From assembly GCF_000376565.1 (NCBI RefSeq), contig NZ_BARG01000010.1:1-45877 (forward strand): a stretch of 45,877 nt of DNA, given 5' to 3'. The notes under the pieces are model-generated. The model had not been told where the DNA came from. It did no database searches and saw nothing but the letters and a program-made list of their open reading frames with translations. Below, one piece after another: positions 8,801 to 16,493 of this stretch (its first letter is position 1; each line of letters opens with the position of its first letter). This DNA comes from Streptomyces hokutonensis. GTDB taxonomy: Bacteria; Actinomycetota; Actinomycetes; Streptomycetales; Streptomycetaceae. The position numbers and the translations under genes were made by a program.

Positions 8801-9370
8801 GTGCAGTGGACGAAACAGAACGAACAAACTGTGTACTCAAACCGCTGGTTCAGCGTCAATCTCGCGGATGTCGAACTACCCGACGGCCAGCACCTCGACC
8901 ACTTCCTCATACGGCTGAGGCCGGTGGCGGTGGCGACGGTCGTGAACGAGGCGAACGAAGTTCTCCTCCTGTGGCGCCACCGCTTCATCACCGACAGCTG
9001 GGGGTGGGAGCTCGCGGCGGGCGTCGTCGAGGACGGCGAGGACATCGCGCGGGCCGCCGCCAGGGAACTGGAGGAAGAGACCGGCTGGCGGCCGGGGCCC
9101 CTGCACCACCTGATGAGCGTGGAACCGTCCAACGGGCTCACGGACGCCCGGCACCACATCTACTGGGCCGACGAGGGCGAGTACACCGGACACCCCGTGG
9201 ACGACTTCGAATCGGACCGCCGGGAATGGGTACCGCTCAAACTCGTACCCGACATGGTCGCCCGCGGGGAGGTCCCGGCCGCCAACATGGCGGCCGCGTT
9301 ACTGCTGTTGCACCATTTGAGGCTGGGTCAGGACGCCCCTCGAAGTCCCGCCAGGCGTCCCGGCGTCTAG
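8801..9370 (+). CDS. NUDIX hydrolase (ADP-ribose/nucleoside-diphosphate type)
   Basis: A 189-residue NUDIX hydrolase that probably cleaves a nucleoside diphosphate linked to another group, for example ADP-ribose. The NUDIX box is complete at GVVEDGEDIARAAARELEEE followed by TGW (Gx5Ex7REUxEExGU), about residues 71-93. The start is GTG with GGAAGG ten bases before it. A TTA codon at 9299-9301 makes it a bldA-dependent candidate. The stop codon shares the palindrome CTAG (9367-9370) with the stop of the next gene on the other strand, so the two genes converge with a four-base overlap. It may be co-transcribed with the HTH-TPR regulator. Confidence 0.93.
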   Translation: MQWTKQNEQTVYSNRWFSVNLADVELPDGQHLDHFLIRLRPVAVATVVNEANEVLLLWRHRFITDSWGWELAAGVVEDGEDIARAAARELEEETGWRPGPLHHLMSVEPSNGLTDARHHIYWADEGEYTGHPVDDFESDRREWVPLKLVPDMVARGEVPAANMAAALLLLHHLRLGQDAPRSPARRPGV

Positions 9371-9624
9371 CGTCCCAGGGCCTGCCAGACCGTAACGGCA
9401 AGTGCACCCACGGCGGTCAACGCGGCAATGGCCGGCAGCGGCCACCGCGTGTGCTCAAGGGCGACGATTCGTGCGCTCAAGTCATCCACTTCCTTGTCCG
9501 TCTCCTCGGTGCGATGGCTGAGCAGCGCCAGCCCTCCCTCGACCCGCGCGTAGGCGACGTCGAGGCGGCGGCGTAACTCTGCGAGTTCTCCATGTACCAC
9601 GGGATGCTCGGGGTCGGCGGTCAC
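9367..9624 (-). CDS. Small coiled-coil protein with C-terminal membrane anchor
   Basis: An 85-residue protein with a charged helical body (ELAELRRRLDVAYARVEGGL... EETDKEVDDLSARIVALEH) predicted to form a coiled coil, followed by one membrane helix, LPAIAALTAVGALAVTVWQAL, close to the C terminus. This is a tail-anchored layout. The GTG start at 9624 has AAGGAG about eight bases upstream; the longer open frame to 9804 has no comparable site and would run over the 9755-9786 terminator. No function can be assigned. It is convergent with the NUDIX gene. Confidence 0.7.
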   Translation of the reverse strand: MTADPEHPVVHGELAELRRRLDVAYARVEGGLALLSHRTEETDKEVDDLSARIVALEHTRWPLPAIAALTAVGALAVTVWQALGR

Positions 9625-9754
9625 GTGTCCGCTCCTTTCCGTAGTCGGAACATCCCTTGCATGCGCATGAAGAGTCAACTCGCCAGGTGGACACCGGGGG
9701 AGAGTGTGCGAGCGGCATATGCGGGCCCGGCGCGCACACGGTGTGTGAATGCCG

Positions 9755-9786
9755 CGGGCCCGGTGCTCCGAAGAGCGCCGGGCCCG
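9755..9786 (-). terminator. Terminator downstream of the hydroxyacyl-CoA dehydrogenase gene
   Basis: CGGGCCCGG (9755-9763) with GCTC (9765-9768) pairs with GAGC (9773-9776) and CCGGGCCCG (9778-9786) around the tetraloop CGAA, with one mismatched pair. It lies 45 bases beyond the dehydrogenase stop on the minus strand. Confidence 0.8.
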
Positions 9787-9830
9787 TAACGGCCGCGATG
9801 TCACCGTGAGTTGCCGAGAACGGCGAGCGC

Positions 9831-10691
9831 TCAGCCGTAGGTGTAGAACCCCGAGCCGGACTTACGGCCGAGCCTTCCCGCGTCGACCATGCGCTGGAGC
9901 AGCGGGGGAGCGGCGTAGAGCGGCTCCTTGTACTCCTCGTACATCGAGTACGCGACCGACGCGACCGTGTCCAGGCCGATCAGGTCGGACAGCTTCAGCG
10001 GGCCCATCGGGTGGGCGCAGCCCAGCTCCATGCCGTTGTCGATGTCCTCGCGGCTGGCGATGCCCGACTCGAACATCCGGATCGCGGACAGGAGATAGGG
10101 GATCAGCAGCGCGTTGACCACGAAGCCGGAGCGGTCCTGGGCGCGGATCGCGTGCTTGCCGAGGACCTTCTCGGTGAACAGCTGGGCGCGGCTGAGTGTG
10201 CCCTCGGAGGTGGTCAACGCCGGGATCAGCTCGACGAGTTGCTGCACCGGAGCCGGGTTGAAGAAGTGGATGCCGATGACCTGGTCGGGGCGCGAGGTGG
10301 TGACCGCGAGCCGCACCAGCGGGATCGAGGAGGTGTTGGAGGCGAGGATCGCGTCGGGGCGGGTCACGACCTGGTCGAGCACCTGGAAGATCTCGGTCTT
10401 CACCTGCTCGTTCTCGACGACGGCCTCGATGACGAGGTCGCGGTCGGCGAACTCGCCGAGGTCGGTGGTGAAGCTGAGCCGCGCCTGGGTCTCGGCCAGC
10501 TCCTCGGCGGAGATCTTGCCGCGTTCGGCCGCCTTGGTCAGGGAGTTGAACAGCCGGGTCCGGCCGATCTCCAGGGCCTCGCCGGTGGTCTCGGCGACCT
10601 TCACGTCCAGGCCCGCGCGGGCGCACACCTCGGCGATACCGGCGCCCATCTGGCCGCAGCCGACCACTCCGACGCGCTCGATGTCGGTCAC
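9831..10691 (-). CDS. 3-hydroxybutyryl-CoA (3-hydroxyacyl-CoA) dehydrogenase
   Basis: A 286-residue NAD(P)-dependent dehydrogenase interconverting 3-hydroxybutyryl-CoA and acetoacetyl-CoA. This step is used in butyryl-CoA and extender-unit supply and in fatty acid oxidation. The Rossmann glycine motif is VGVVGCGQMGAGIAEVCARAG at the N terminus. The substrate-site signatures ILASNTSSIPLVRLA and IGIHFFNPAPVQQLVELI follow, and the C-terminal domain holds DRSGFVVNALLIPYLLSAI and GCAHPMGPLKLSDLIGLDTV. The GTG at 10691 follows GAAGGGG and gives the usual length; the open frame continues upstream to 10940 without family homology. It is a single-gene unit, divergent from the GHL10 hydrolase gene across 169 bases. 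Confidence 0.96.
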   Translation of the reverse strand: MTDIERVGVVGCGQMGAGIAEVCARAGLDVKVAETTGEALEIGRTRLFNSLTKAAERGKISAEELAETQARLSFTTDLGEFADRDLVIEAVVENEQVKTEIFQVLDQVVTRPDAILASNTSSIPLVRLAVTTSRPDQVIGIHFFNPAPVQQLVELIPALTTSEGTLSRAQLFTEKVLGKHAIRAQDRSGFVVNALLIPYLLSAIRMFESGIASREDIDNGMELGCAHPMGPLKLSDLIGLDTVASVAYSMYEEYKEPLYAAPPLLQRMVDAGRLGRKSGSGFYTYG

Positions 10692-10860
10692 ATCGTCCCC
10701 TTCGCTGCTGATGCGGGCTCTGGTAGAACCCCGTTGTCCGGAGTCTGCTCCGATCGTGCACGTTACCCGCAAGTATCGATGATCGATCGCCGGGGTCGGG
10801 CATCCTGGGCGCGGAGACGATCCGTGACCGCGCGGATCCACAGCGTATGGGGGTGTACGG

Positions 10861-12105
10861 ATGGGGCGATTGTCTCGTCGGACGTTCGCGATGGCGGCGC
10901 TGTCCACGCTGGCCACGACGGGCAGTGCGGCGGCGGACACCGGGCGCGCTCAGGCACCGGCCGGGCGTCCGCGCGCGGTCACCGAGATGCGGGGCGTGTG
11001 GCTGGCGACCGTGGCCAACCGCGACTGGCCCTCCCGCCCGGGCCTGACCGCCGCGCAGCAGCGCACCGAACTGATCGCCCACCTCGACACGGCGGTCCGC
11101 GACCGCCTCAACACGGTGATCTTCCAAGTCCGGCCCACCGCCGACGCGTTGTGGCCCTCGCCGTACGAACCCTGGTCCCAGTACCTGACCGGCACCCAGG
11201 GCGTCGCCCCCGGCTGGGACCCGCTGAAGACCGCCGTAGAAGAGGCGCATGTGCGCGGGCTGCAGCTGCACGCCTGGTTCAACCCGTACCGCATCGCCAA
11301 CACCACCGACCTGACGAAGCTCGTCGCCTCGCACCCCGCGCGCAAGCACCCCGACTGGGTCGTGACGTACGGAGGGAAGCTCTACTACAACCCCGGGCTG
11401 CCGCAGGTCCGGCTCTTCGTCGAGAACGCGATCCTCGACGCGGTGCGCAAGTACCCCGTGGACGCGGTCCACTTCGACGACTACTTCTATCCGTACCCGG
11501 TCGCCGGCCAGACCTTCGACGACGACGCGGCCTACGACAAGTACGGCGGCGCCTTCAGCGACCGGGCCGCCTGGCGCCGCGACAACATCGACAAGCTGAT
11601 CCGCGAGACCGCCGCCCGCATCAAGCGGACCCGCCCGGGCACGCGCTTCGGCATCAGCCCCTTCGGAGTGTGGCGCAACGCCGCGACCGACCCGCGCGGC
11701 TCCGACACCACGGCGGGCGTGCAGACGTACGACGATCTCTGCGCGGACACCCGGAAGTGGGTGCGCGAGGGCTGGATCGACTACATCGTCCCGCAGCTGT
11801 ACTGGAACATCGGCTTCGCCCCCGCCGACTACGCGAAGCTGCTGCCCTGGTGGGCGGCGGTCGCACGCGGCTCGAAGACGCGGCTGTACGCGGGGGAGGC
11901 GCTGTACAAGGCGGGTGACCCGGCGCAGCCCGCAGCCTGGCAGGACCCGGCCGAACTCTCCCGCCACCTCACCCTCGCCGACCGCTACCCGGAGGTCGGC
12001 GGGCATGTCTTCTTCGCCGCCCGGGACGTCGCGGTGGACCCGGTCGGAGCCATGGCGCGGGTGGTCGCCGACCACTACGGGCAGCCGGCGAGACCCCCGC
12101 GCTGA
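10861..12105 (+). CDS. Tat-exported GHL10-family (YngK-like) glycosyl hydrolase
   Basis: A 414-residue secreted protein of the GHL10/DUF187 glycosyl-hydrolase-like family, a TIM-barrel group thought to act on cell-wall or exopolymer sugars. The leader MGRLSRRTFAMAALSTLATT has a twin-arginine motif and a hydrophobic stretch ending near AAADT, so export by Tat is likely. Family hallmarks are RGVWLATVANRDWPSR at the start of the domain, FQVRPTADALWPSPYEPWS, LQLHAWFNPYRIANT, YNPGLPQVR, and VHFDDYFYPYP, where the acidic pair probably lies in the active site. WIDYIVPQLYWNIGF and the closing AARDVAVDPVGAM also match the family. The ATG at 10861 follows GGGGGTG. The substrate is unknown. Confidence 0.9.
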   Translation: MGRLSRRTFAMAALSTLATTGSAAADTGRAQAPAGRPRAVTEMRGVWLATVANRDWPSRPGLTAAQQRTELIAHLDTAVRDRLNTVIFQVRPTADALWPSPYEPWSQYLTGTQGVAPGWDPLKTAVEEAHVRGLQLHAWFNPYRIANTTDLTKLVASHPARKHPDWVVTYGGKLYYNPGLPQVRLFVENAILDAVRKYPVDAVHFDDYFYPYPVAGQTFDDDAAYDKYGGAFSDRAAWRRDNIDKLIRETAARIKRTRPGTRFGISPFGVWRNAATDPRGSDTTAGVQTYDDLCADTRKWVREGWIDYIVPQLYWNIGFAPADYAKLLPWWAAVARGSKTRLYAGEALYKAGDPAQPAAWQDPAELSRHLTLADRYPEVGGHVFFAARDVAVDPVGAMARVVADHYGQPARPPR

Positions 12106-12106
12106 T

Positions 12107-12301
12107 CTACCGTTCCGTGTCCTGGTGCCTGACCTCGCAGTCGGGGCCGGGTGACATCACGGCCTCGTGCCCGTCGGGGAAGCGGACGCGGTAGGGCGGG
12201 TTGCCCTCCGTGCCCATCACCTCGACGACCTCCGAGACCTGGTCGTGCAGGCCGACCACCCTGCCGTGCTGGACGAGCCTGTCGCCAACGGTCGCACGCA
12301 T
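12107..12301 (-). CDS. DUF1918-family small protein
   Basis: A 64-residue protein matching the DUF1918 pattern common in actinobacteria: MRATVGDRLVQHGRVVGLHD near the start, then EVVEVMGTEGNPPYRVRFPD and GHEAVMSPGPDCEVRH. It is probably an SH3-like small barrel. The start is set by GAGGAGG a few bases before the ATG; the upstream extension to 12427 has no family sequence. It converges on the hydrolase gene with one base between the stop codons. Its function is unknown. Confidence 0.85.
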   Translation of the reverse strand: MRATVGDRLVQHGRVVGLHDQVSEVVEVMGTEGNPPYRVRFPDGHEAVMSPGPDCEVRHQDTER

Positions 12302-12393
12302 CTGCAGCGCCTCCTCACCGAGTCCGGGAGCAGCGGTCCATCCCTTCGAGTCTACGGCGGCCCGCCCGGCCGGGACCGGGTCGCGCACGTCCC

Positions 12394-13335
12394 TCAACTC
12401 CGGGCGCGCTGGGTGACGGCGATGCACACCAGCACGGCCGCCGCGGTCAGCGGAGCGGCCAAGGGCAGGTGCTCACCCAGCAGGAACATCGACCACACCA
12501 GCGTGAGCAGCGGCTGCGCCAACTGCAACTGGCTGGCCTTCGGGACCCCGATGATCGCCATGCCCCGGTACCAGACGACCAGCCCCAGAAACTGCGAACC
12601 GGCGGCGACCCACAGCAGTCCGGTCACACTGTGCGCGGTGAGCTGCGGGGTGTCGTAGGACAGCGCGACCGCGGCGGCGGGCACGCTCAGCGGGAGGCAG
12701 AGGATCAGCGCCCAGGCGATGACCTGCCAGCCGGGCATCACCCGCGCCAGCCGGCCCCCCTCGGTGTAGCCGGCCGCGCAGACCAGCAGGGCGGCGAGGA
12801 GATACAGGTCGGCGCTGGTCAGCGCGCCGCCGCTCTGCTGGATCGTGAAGGCGAGCACCGCGCCGGCGCCCGCGAGGGCGGCCGTCCAGAAGGTGCGCGA
12901 GGGGCGGACGCCGGTGCGCAGCGCGGACAGGGCGGCGGTGGTCAGCGGCAGTAGGCCTACGACGACCGCGGCGTGCGCGGTGGTGGACGTCTCCAGCGCG
13001 AGCGTGGTCAGCATCGGGAATCCGACCACCACTCCGGCCGCGACGACGGCCAGCCCGGCCCAGTGCCGGCGGGCGGGCATCGGCACGCGCAGCGCCAGCA
13101 GACAGCCGCCCGCCATCAATGCGGCCAGGACGCAGCGCACGGCCACCAACGACCAGGGACCGAAGCCTTCCAGCCCCCAGGCGGTGGCGGGAAAGGTGAG
13201 GGAGAAGGCGATCACACCGAGCGCGGCGAGGACCGTACCGGGGGAGGTCTTCGCCGCCCTGTCCGTCCCGGTGGTTGCGGGGGCGGTGCTGACCGCTATC
13301 GGGCTCGGCGCAGTAGCGCTATCATGTGCTCTCAT
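12394..13335 (-). CDS. EamA/DMT-family membrane transporter
   Basis: A 313-residue transporter of the drug/metabolite (EamA, RhaT-like) superfamily with about ten membrane helices arranged as two five-helix halves, for example VLAALGVIAFSLTFPATAWGL in the first half and SVTGLLWVAAGSQFLGLVVWY in the second. Such proteins usually export amino acids or related metabolites. It is divergent from a MocR-type regulator, and the two ATG start codons overlap on the palindrome CATG (13333-13336). TACGCT, read on the minus strand at 13346-13341, would serve as a -10 placing transcription start at or next to the ATG, so the mRNA may be leaderless. Partnership with the MocR regulator suggests a pyridoxal- or amino-acid-linked substrate, which is inferred from context only. 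Confidence 0.88.
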   Translation of the reverse strand: MRAHDSATAPSPIAVSTAPATTGTDRAAKTSPGTVLAALGVIAFSLTFPATAWGLEGFGPWSLVAVRCVLAALMAGGCLLALRVPMPARRHWAGLAVVAAGVVVGFPMLTTLALETSTTAHAAVVVGLLPLTTAALSALRTGVRPSRTFWTAALAGAGAVLAFTIQQSGGALTSADLYLLAALLVCAAGYTEGGRLARVMPGWQVIAWALILCLPLSVPAAAVALSYDTPQLTAHSVTGLLWVAAGSQFLGLVVWYRGMAIIGVPKASQLQLAQPLLTLVWSMFLLGEHLPLAAPLTAAAVLVCIAVTQRARS

Positions 13336-13346
13336 GCAAGAGCGTA
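13318..13346. promoter_or_regulatory. Divergent promoter/operator with overlapping start codons
   Basis: Tandem repeats GCTATCATGT (13318-13327) and GCTCTCATGC (13328-13337) overlap the start codons of both genes; GCTCT/AGAGC (13328-13332 and 13338-13342) is also an inverted repeat. TATCAT (13320-13325) on the plus strand and TACGCT (13346-13341) on the minus strand are plausible -10 elements that would start both transcripts near their ATG codons. No convincing -35 is seen on either strand, which suggests activator dependence. Confidence 0.5.
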
Positions 13347-14764
13347 GCAGTGTGGGCGAACTGGCGAATCACCTGCGGAGTGAACTCGACCGCTACTCTC
13401 CAGGTGGAAAGCTGCCGTCGAGCCGGGCGCTGGTCGAGCGGTTCCGGGTGAGCCCGGTGACCGTCACGCGCGCCCTCGCGCAGCTGACCGCCGAGGGACT
13501 GGTGGTCACCCGCCCCGGCGCGGGCGCGTTCCGGGCCGCGCCACGCGCCACGACCGCCGCCACGGGAGACACCTCCTGGCAGGAAGTCGCACTCAGCGCG
13601 GACGGTGCCGCCGACGTCGTACCGCGCACGGTCGACGCGTCCGCGGTCCTGGCCACGCTCGCCGCCCCGCCGCCCGGGGTGATCGAGTTCAACGGCGGCT
13701 ATCTGCACCCCTCCCTCCAGCCCGAGCGCGCGATGACCGCGGCCCTGTCCCGGGCCGGGCGGCGCCCCGGCGCGTGGAGCCGGCCGCCGATGGAGGGCCT
13801 GCCGGAACTGCGCGAGTGGTTCGCGCGCGGCATCGGCGGAGCCGTCACCGCCGCCGACGTCCTCGTCAGCGCGGGCGGCCAGACCGCACTGACGACGGCA
13901 TTGCGCGCCTTGGCGCCTCCCGGTGCACCGGTCCTCGTCGAATCCCCCACGTATCCAGGCATGTTGGCGATCGCGAGGGCAGCGGGCCTGCGCCCGGTCC
14001 CCGTCCCGGTCGACGCGGACGGCGTACGTCCCGCCCTGCTCGCCGACGCCTTCCACGCGACCGGCGCCCGGGTCTTCGTCTGCCAGCCCCTCTTCCAGAA
14101 CCCGACCGGCGCCGTCCTGGCCCCCGCCCGCCGCCCGGAGGTTCTGCGCATCGCCCGCGACGCCGGCGCGTTCGTCATCGAGGACGACTTCGTACGACGG
14201 CTGGTGCACGAGGACGCGGGCCCGCTGCCGCCCCCGCTGGCCGCCGACGACCCCGACGGAGTCGTCGTCCACGTCGGCTCCCTCACCAAGGCCACCTCAC
14301 CCAGCTTCCGGGTGAGCGCACTCGCCGCGCACGGACCGGTACTGCAACGCCTGCGCGCCATCCAGGTCGTCGACACCTTCTTCGTCCCCCGCCCGCTCCA
14401 GGAAGCGGCCCTCGAACTCGTCGGCTCACCGGCCTGGCCCCGCCATCTCCGCGCCGTCTCCGCCGAGTTGAAGACCCGCCGGGACACCATGACGGCGGCC
14501 CTGCGCCTGGAACTCCCCGACTTCTCCCTCCCGCACATCCCCTCCGGCGGCTACCACCTCTGGCTCCGCCTCCCCGCCGGCACGGAGGAGCAGTCCCTCA
14601 CGACCGCCGCCCTCCGCGAGGGCGTCGCCCTCACCCCCGGCCGCCCCTACTTCAGCGCCGAACCCCCGGCCGCCCACATCAGGCTGAGCTTCGCGGCGGT
14701 CGCGGGAACGGGGGAGATCGTGGAGGGGGTACGACGGCTACGGGCGGCCTACGGCACCGGGTGA
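13334..14764 (+). CDS. MocR/GabR-type PLP-dependent transcriptional regulator
   Basis: A 476-residue regulator that fuses a GntR winged helix to an aminotransferase fold. Residues 1-75 hold the winged helix (VGELANHLRSELDRYSPGGK, then SSRALVERFRVSPVTVTRAL and AEGLVVTRPGAGAF). The PLP domain follows, with SAGGQTALTTALRAL, QPLFQNPTGAVLAP, the DDF motif in VIEDDFVRRLV, and the Schiff-base lysine in HVGSLTKATSPSFRVS. The C-terminal RLSFAAV is also typical. Members sense PLP, amino acids or related compounds and control a neighbouring transporter or enzyme, here probably the divergent EamA gene. The ATG at 13334 is chosen because the domain begins there and the upstream frame lies antisense to the transporter. 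Confidence 0.94.
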   Translation: MQERSSVGELANHLRSELDRYSPGGKLPSSRALVERFRVSPVTVTRALAQLTAEGLVVTRPGAGAFRAAPRATTAATGDTSWQEVALSADGAADVVPRTVDASAVLATLAAPPPGVIEFNGGYLHPSLQPERAMTAALSRAGRRPGAWSRPPMEGLPELREWFARGIGGAVTAADVLVSAGGQTALTTALRALAPPGAPVLVESPTYPGMLAIARAAGLRPVPVPVDADGVRPALLADAFHATGARVFVCQPLFQNPTGAVLAPARRPEVLRIARDAGAFVIEDDFVRRLVHEDAGPLPPPLAADDPDGVVVHVGSLTKATSPSFRVSALAAHGPVLQRLRAIQVVDTFFVPRPLQEAALELVGSPAWPRHLRAVSAELKTRRDTMTAALRLELPDFSLPHIPSGGYHLWLRLPAGTEEQSLTTAALREGVALTPGRPYFSAEPPAAHIRLSFAAVAGTGEIVEGVRRLRAAYGTG

Positions 14765-14773
14765 GCGCCTCGC

Positions 14774-14841
14774 AAGGGGCGCGGGGCGGTGACATTCTGC
14801 GGCTCCGCCGCGTGGGCGCGCCCAGCCCCCACCGGCCCGCA
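14774..14841 (+). repeat. Dispersed hairpin repeat behind the MocR gene
   Basis: A copy of the intergenic repeat beginning AAGGGGCGCGGGGC nine bases after the MocR stop. It has the central hairpin GCGGC-TCC-GCCGC and ends GGGCGCGCCCAGCCCCC. The outer G-rich and C-rich arms can pair around the central hairpin. It is the most diverged of the three full-length copies and could act as a terminator or an mRNA 3' stabiliser. Confidence 0.75.
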
Positions 14842-14889
14842 GTCGAAAACCACTCGACGCCCACGTTCCTGGCCTGCAAGTCTCCCGCC

Positions 14890-15327
14890 ATGAACGACAC
14901 CCCGAGCCTCCCCGACGGCTACGAGTTCTCGGCCGACACCGCCCGAGTCGACCGCGACCGCACCTACAACTGGCTGTCCACCGACGCCTATTGGGCAAAG
15001 GGCCGCCCCCGCGAACAGCACGAGCGCGCGGTCGAGTCCTCACTGAACTTCGGGGTGTACGACACCGCTTCGGGCGACCAGGTCGCGTACGCACGCGTCG
15101 TGACCGACGGCGCGCTGTTCGCCTGGCTGTGTGACGTCTACGTGGACCCGTCCGCCCGCGGCAAGGGCATCGGGACGGCATTCATCGCCGCAGTCCGCGA
15201 GGAACTGCGGCCCTTCGGCGTGCGCCGGATCCTGCTCGCCACGCACGACGCCCACGGGGTGTACGAGAAGGTCGGATTCAAGCCACTGGAGCGGCCCGAC
15301 CAGTGGATGGCCCTGTATTTCGCGTGA
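14890..15327 (+). CDS. GNAT-family N-acetyltransferase
   Basis: A 145-residue acetyl-CoA-dependent acyltransferase. The fold is clear: SLNFGVYDTASGDQVAYARVV (beta strands 2-3), LCDVYVDPSARGKGIGTAFI with the R/QxxGxG/A pyrophosphate loop at residues about 79-90, then ILLATHDAHGVYEKVGFKPL, the usual motif A/B end. Such short single-domain members act on small molecules or protein N termini, and the substrate cannot be predicted. The ATG at 14890 has no good ribosome site, so initiation may be weak or leaderless. It lies behind the repeat copy and is probably separately transcribed from the MocR gene. Confidence 0.9.
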   Translation: MNDTPSLPDGYEFSADTARVDRDRTYNWLSTDAYWAKGRPREQHERAVESSLNFGVYDTASGDQVAYARVVTDGALFAWLCDVYVDPSARGKGIGTAFIAAVREELRPFGVRRILLATHDAHGVYEKVGFKPLERPDQWMALYFA

Positions 15328-15432
15328 CTTGTCCGGCCTGGTCCTGACTTCGAAGTAAGGTTTCGCCCACCCTGGGTAACTCTCATCCGGCCCCCCTTGA
15401 CCTGCGTACTTCGGCGGGATCACGATCGCCGC

Positions 15433-16026
15433 ATGCAACTTCGGGTCACGTTCGTCGCAGCCGCGCGCAGCTCCCCGCTGCTCGCGGAGCGCTTCGAGGA
15501 CGACCGGCCGCTGGACCAGGCGGGCTGGGACGAGGTGCAGCGCGCCGCTCCGGTACTGCTGCCGCTGGCGGCGGCGGAGCTGCGCTACTGTTCGCCGACC
15601 CCGCGCAGCCGCACCACCGGCGACGGCCTCGGCTACACCCCGCTGGTGCAACTCGCTCTGCGGGACTGCGACATGGGCCGCTGGCGCGGGCTGACGCTGG
15701 GCGAGGCGATGGCCCGCGAACCGGCCCTGGTGGACGCCTGGCTCGCCGACCCGCGCTCCACCCCGCACGGCGGTGAGTCGCTGCTCTCCTTCATCGCCCG
15801 GGTGGGCGGCTGGCTGGACACCCGGCCCATCGAGGACGGCGACCGGATAGTCGCCGTCGCCGAACCCTCCGTCATCCGGGCCGCGTTGGTCTACGCCCTC
15901 AAGGCCCCGCCCTCCACCTACTGGAACCTCGACGTGCGCCCTCTGTCGACGACCACGGTCACCGGCAGCGCGGGCCGCTGGAACCTGCGCTTCGACGGAG
16001 CGGCGGTTCAGTCGAGGCGGGTCTAG
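15433..16026 (+). CDS. Histidine-phosphatase-like protein lacking catalytic histidines
   Basis: A 197-residue protein with the layout of the phosphoglycerate-mutase-like histidine phosphatases: a short N-terminal strand, PLDQAGWDEVQRAAPVL, the YCSPTPRSRTTGDGLGY step (normally ySSpl.Ra..TA), LRDCDMGRWRGLTLGEA, HGGESLLSFIARVGGWL, and VAVAEPSVIRAALVYAL. The first catalytic motif, normally RHG, reads FVAAARSSP, and the second histidine, normally SHG before the final helix, is replaced in AEPS. It may be a pseudophosphatase with a binding role, or carry altered chemistry. TTGACC at 15397-15402 with CACGAT 18 bases later suggests a leaderless transcript starting at the ATG. I recall such proteins near cobalt transport genes in Streptomyces, but none are seen here. 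Confidence 0.75.
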   Translation: MQLRVTFVAAARSSPLLAERFEDDRPLDQAGWDEVQRAAPVLLPLAAAELRYCSPTPRSRTTGDGLGYTPLVQLALRDCDMGRWRGLTLGEAMAREPALVDAWLADPRSTPHGGESLLSFIARVGGWLDTRPIEDGDRIVAVAEPSVIRAALVYALKAPPSTYWNLDVRPLSTTTVTGSAGRWNLRFDGAAVQSRRV

Positions 16027-16047
16027 CCGGGGGAGCGGGGCGCGCGT

Positions 16048-16491
16048 TCAGCCCACGCGCACGTAGTCCGTGCTGAGTACCAGGTCCTTCGCGGGGCCGC
16101 CCACCCGCCACACGGTCCGCCACCGGTCCGCGTCCAGGACCGTGAACTCGCCCCGGTACAGGTCCGCCGCGCAGGGATGGTCGGCGACATACCGTCCCGA
16201 CGTCAGATCCAGCGCGTGGAAGGGCCGCCCGTCGCCGAAGCGCACATCGGCCGTGCCGGGTGCCGTGCCCGGCAGGAACCGCAGCGTCCGCTCGGCGGGA
16301 CGGGCCACGCCCCGCCAGATGAAGGTCCCCGACTCGGCGTGCAGCAGCCCCCCTTCGGCCAGCGCGCCGAACACGGTCGTACCCGAGAACTCGCCCTCGT
16401 CCCCGCTCGCCAGATCCCGCACCGACCGCCGCACCCGCCAACTCCCGGACAGATACGCCAGAACATCGGGAACCGGCCAGAACTCGCCCAC
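16048..16491 (-). CDS. DUF6314-like protein (lipocalin-like)
   Basis: A 147-residue soluble protein rich in beta strands: PDVLAYLSGSWRVRRSVRD, GEFSGTTVFGALAEGGLLHA, GTFIWRGVARPAERTLRF, FHALDLTSGRYVADHPCAADLYRGEFTV, RWRTVWRVGGPAKDLVLSTDYVR. This matches the pattern I know as DUF6314, a small calycin-like barrel with conserved HPC and Tyr near the ligand pocket. The GTG at 16491 has GGAAGG seven bases upstream; a GTG at 16497 forms a GTGA overlap with the preceding stop but is too close to that site. It is coupled to the small membrane protein gene before it. Function is unknown. Confidence 0.72.
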   Translation of the reverse strand: MGEFWPVPDVLAYLSGSWRVRRSVRDLASGDEGEFSGTTVFGALAEGGLLHAESGTFIWRGVARPAERTLRFLPGTAPGTADVRFGDGRPFHALDLTSGRYVADHPCAADLYRGEFTVLDADRWRTVWRVGGPAKDLVLSTDYVRVG

Positions 16492-16493
16492 TG

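Noticed and set aside
7189..9576. A 795-codon plus-strand frame over the HTH-TPR and NUDIX genes
   Set aside because: It overlaps two recognised genes in another frame and is Arg/Pro/Gly-rich throughout.
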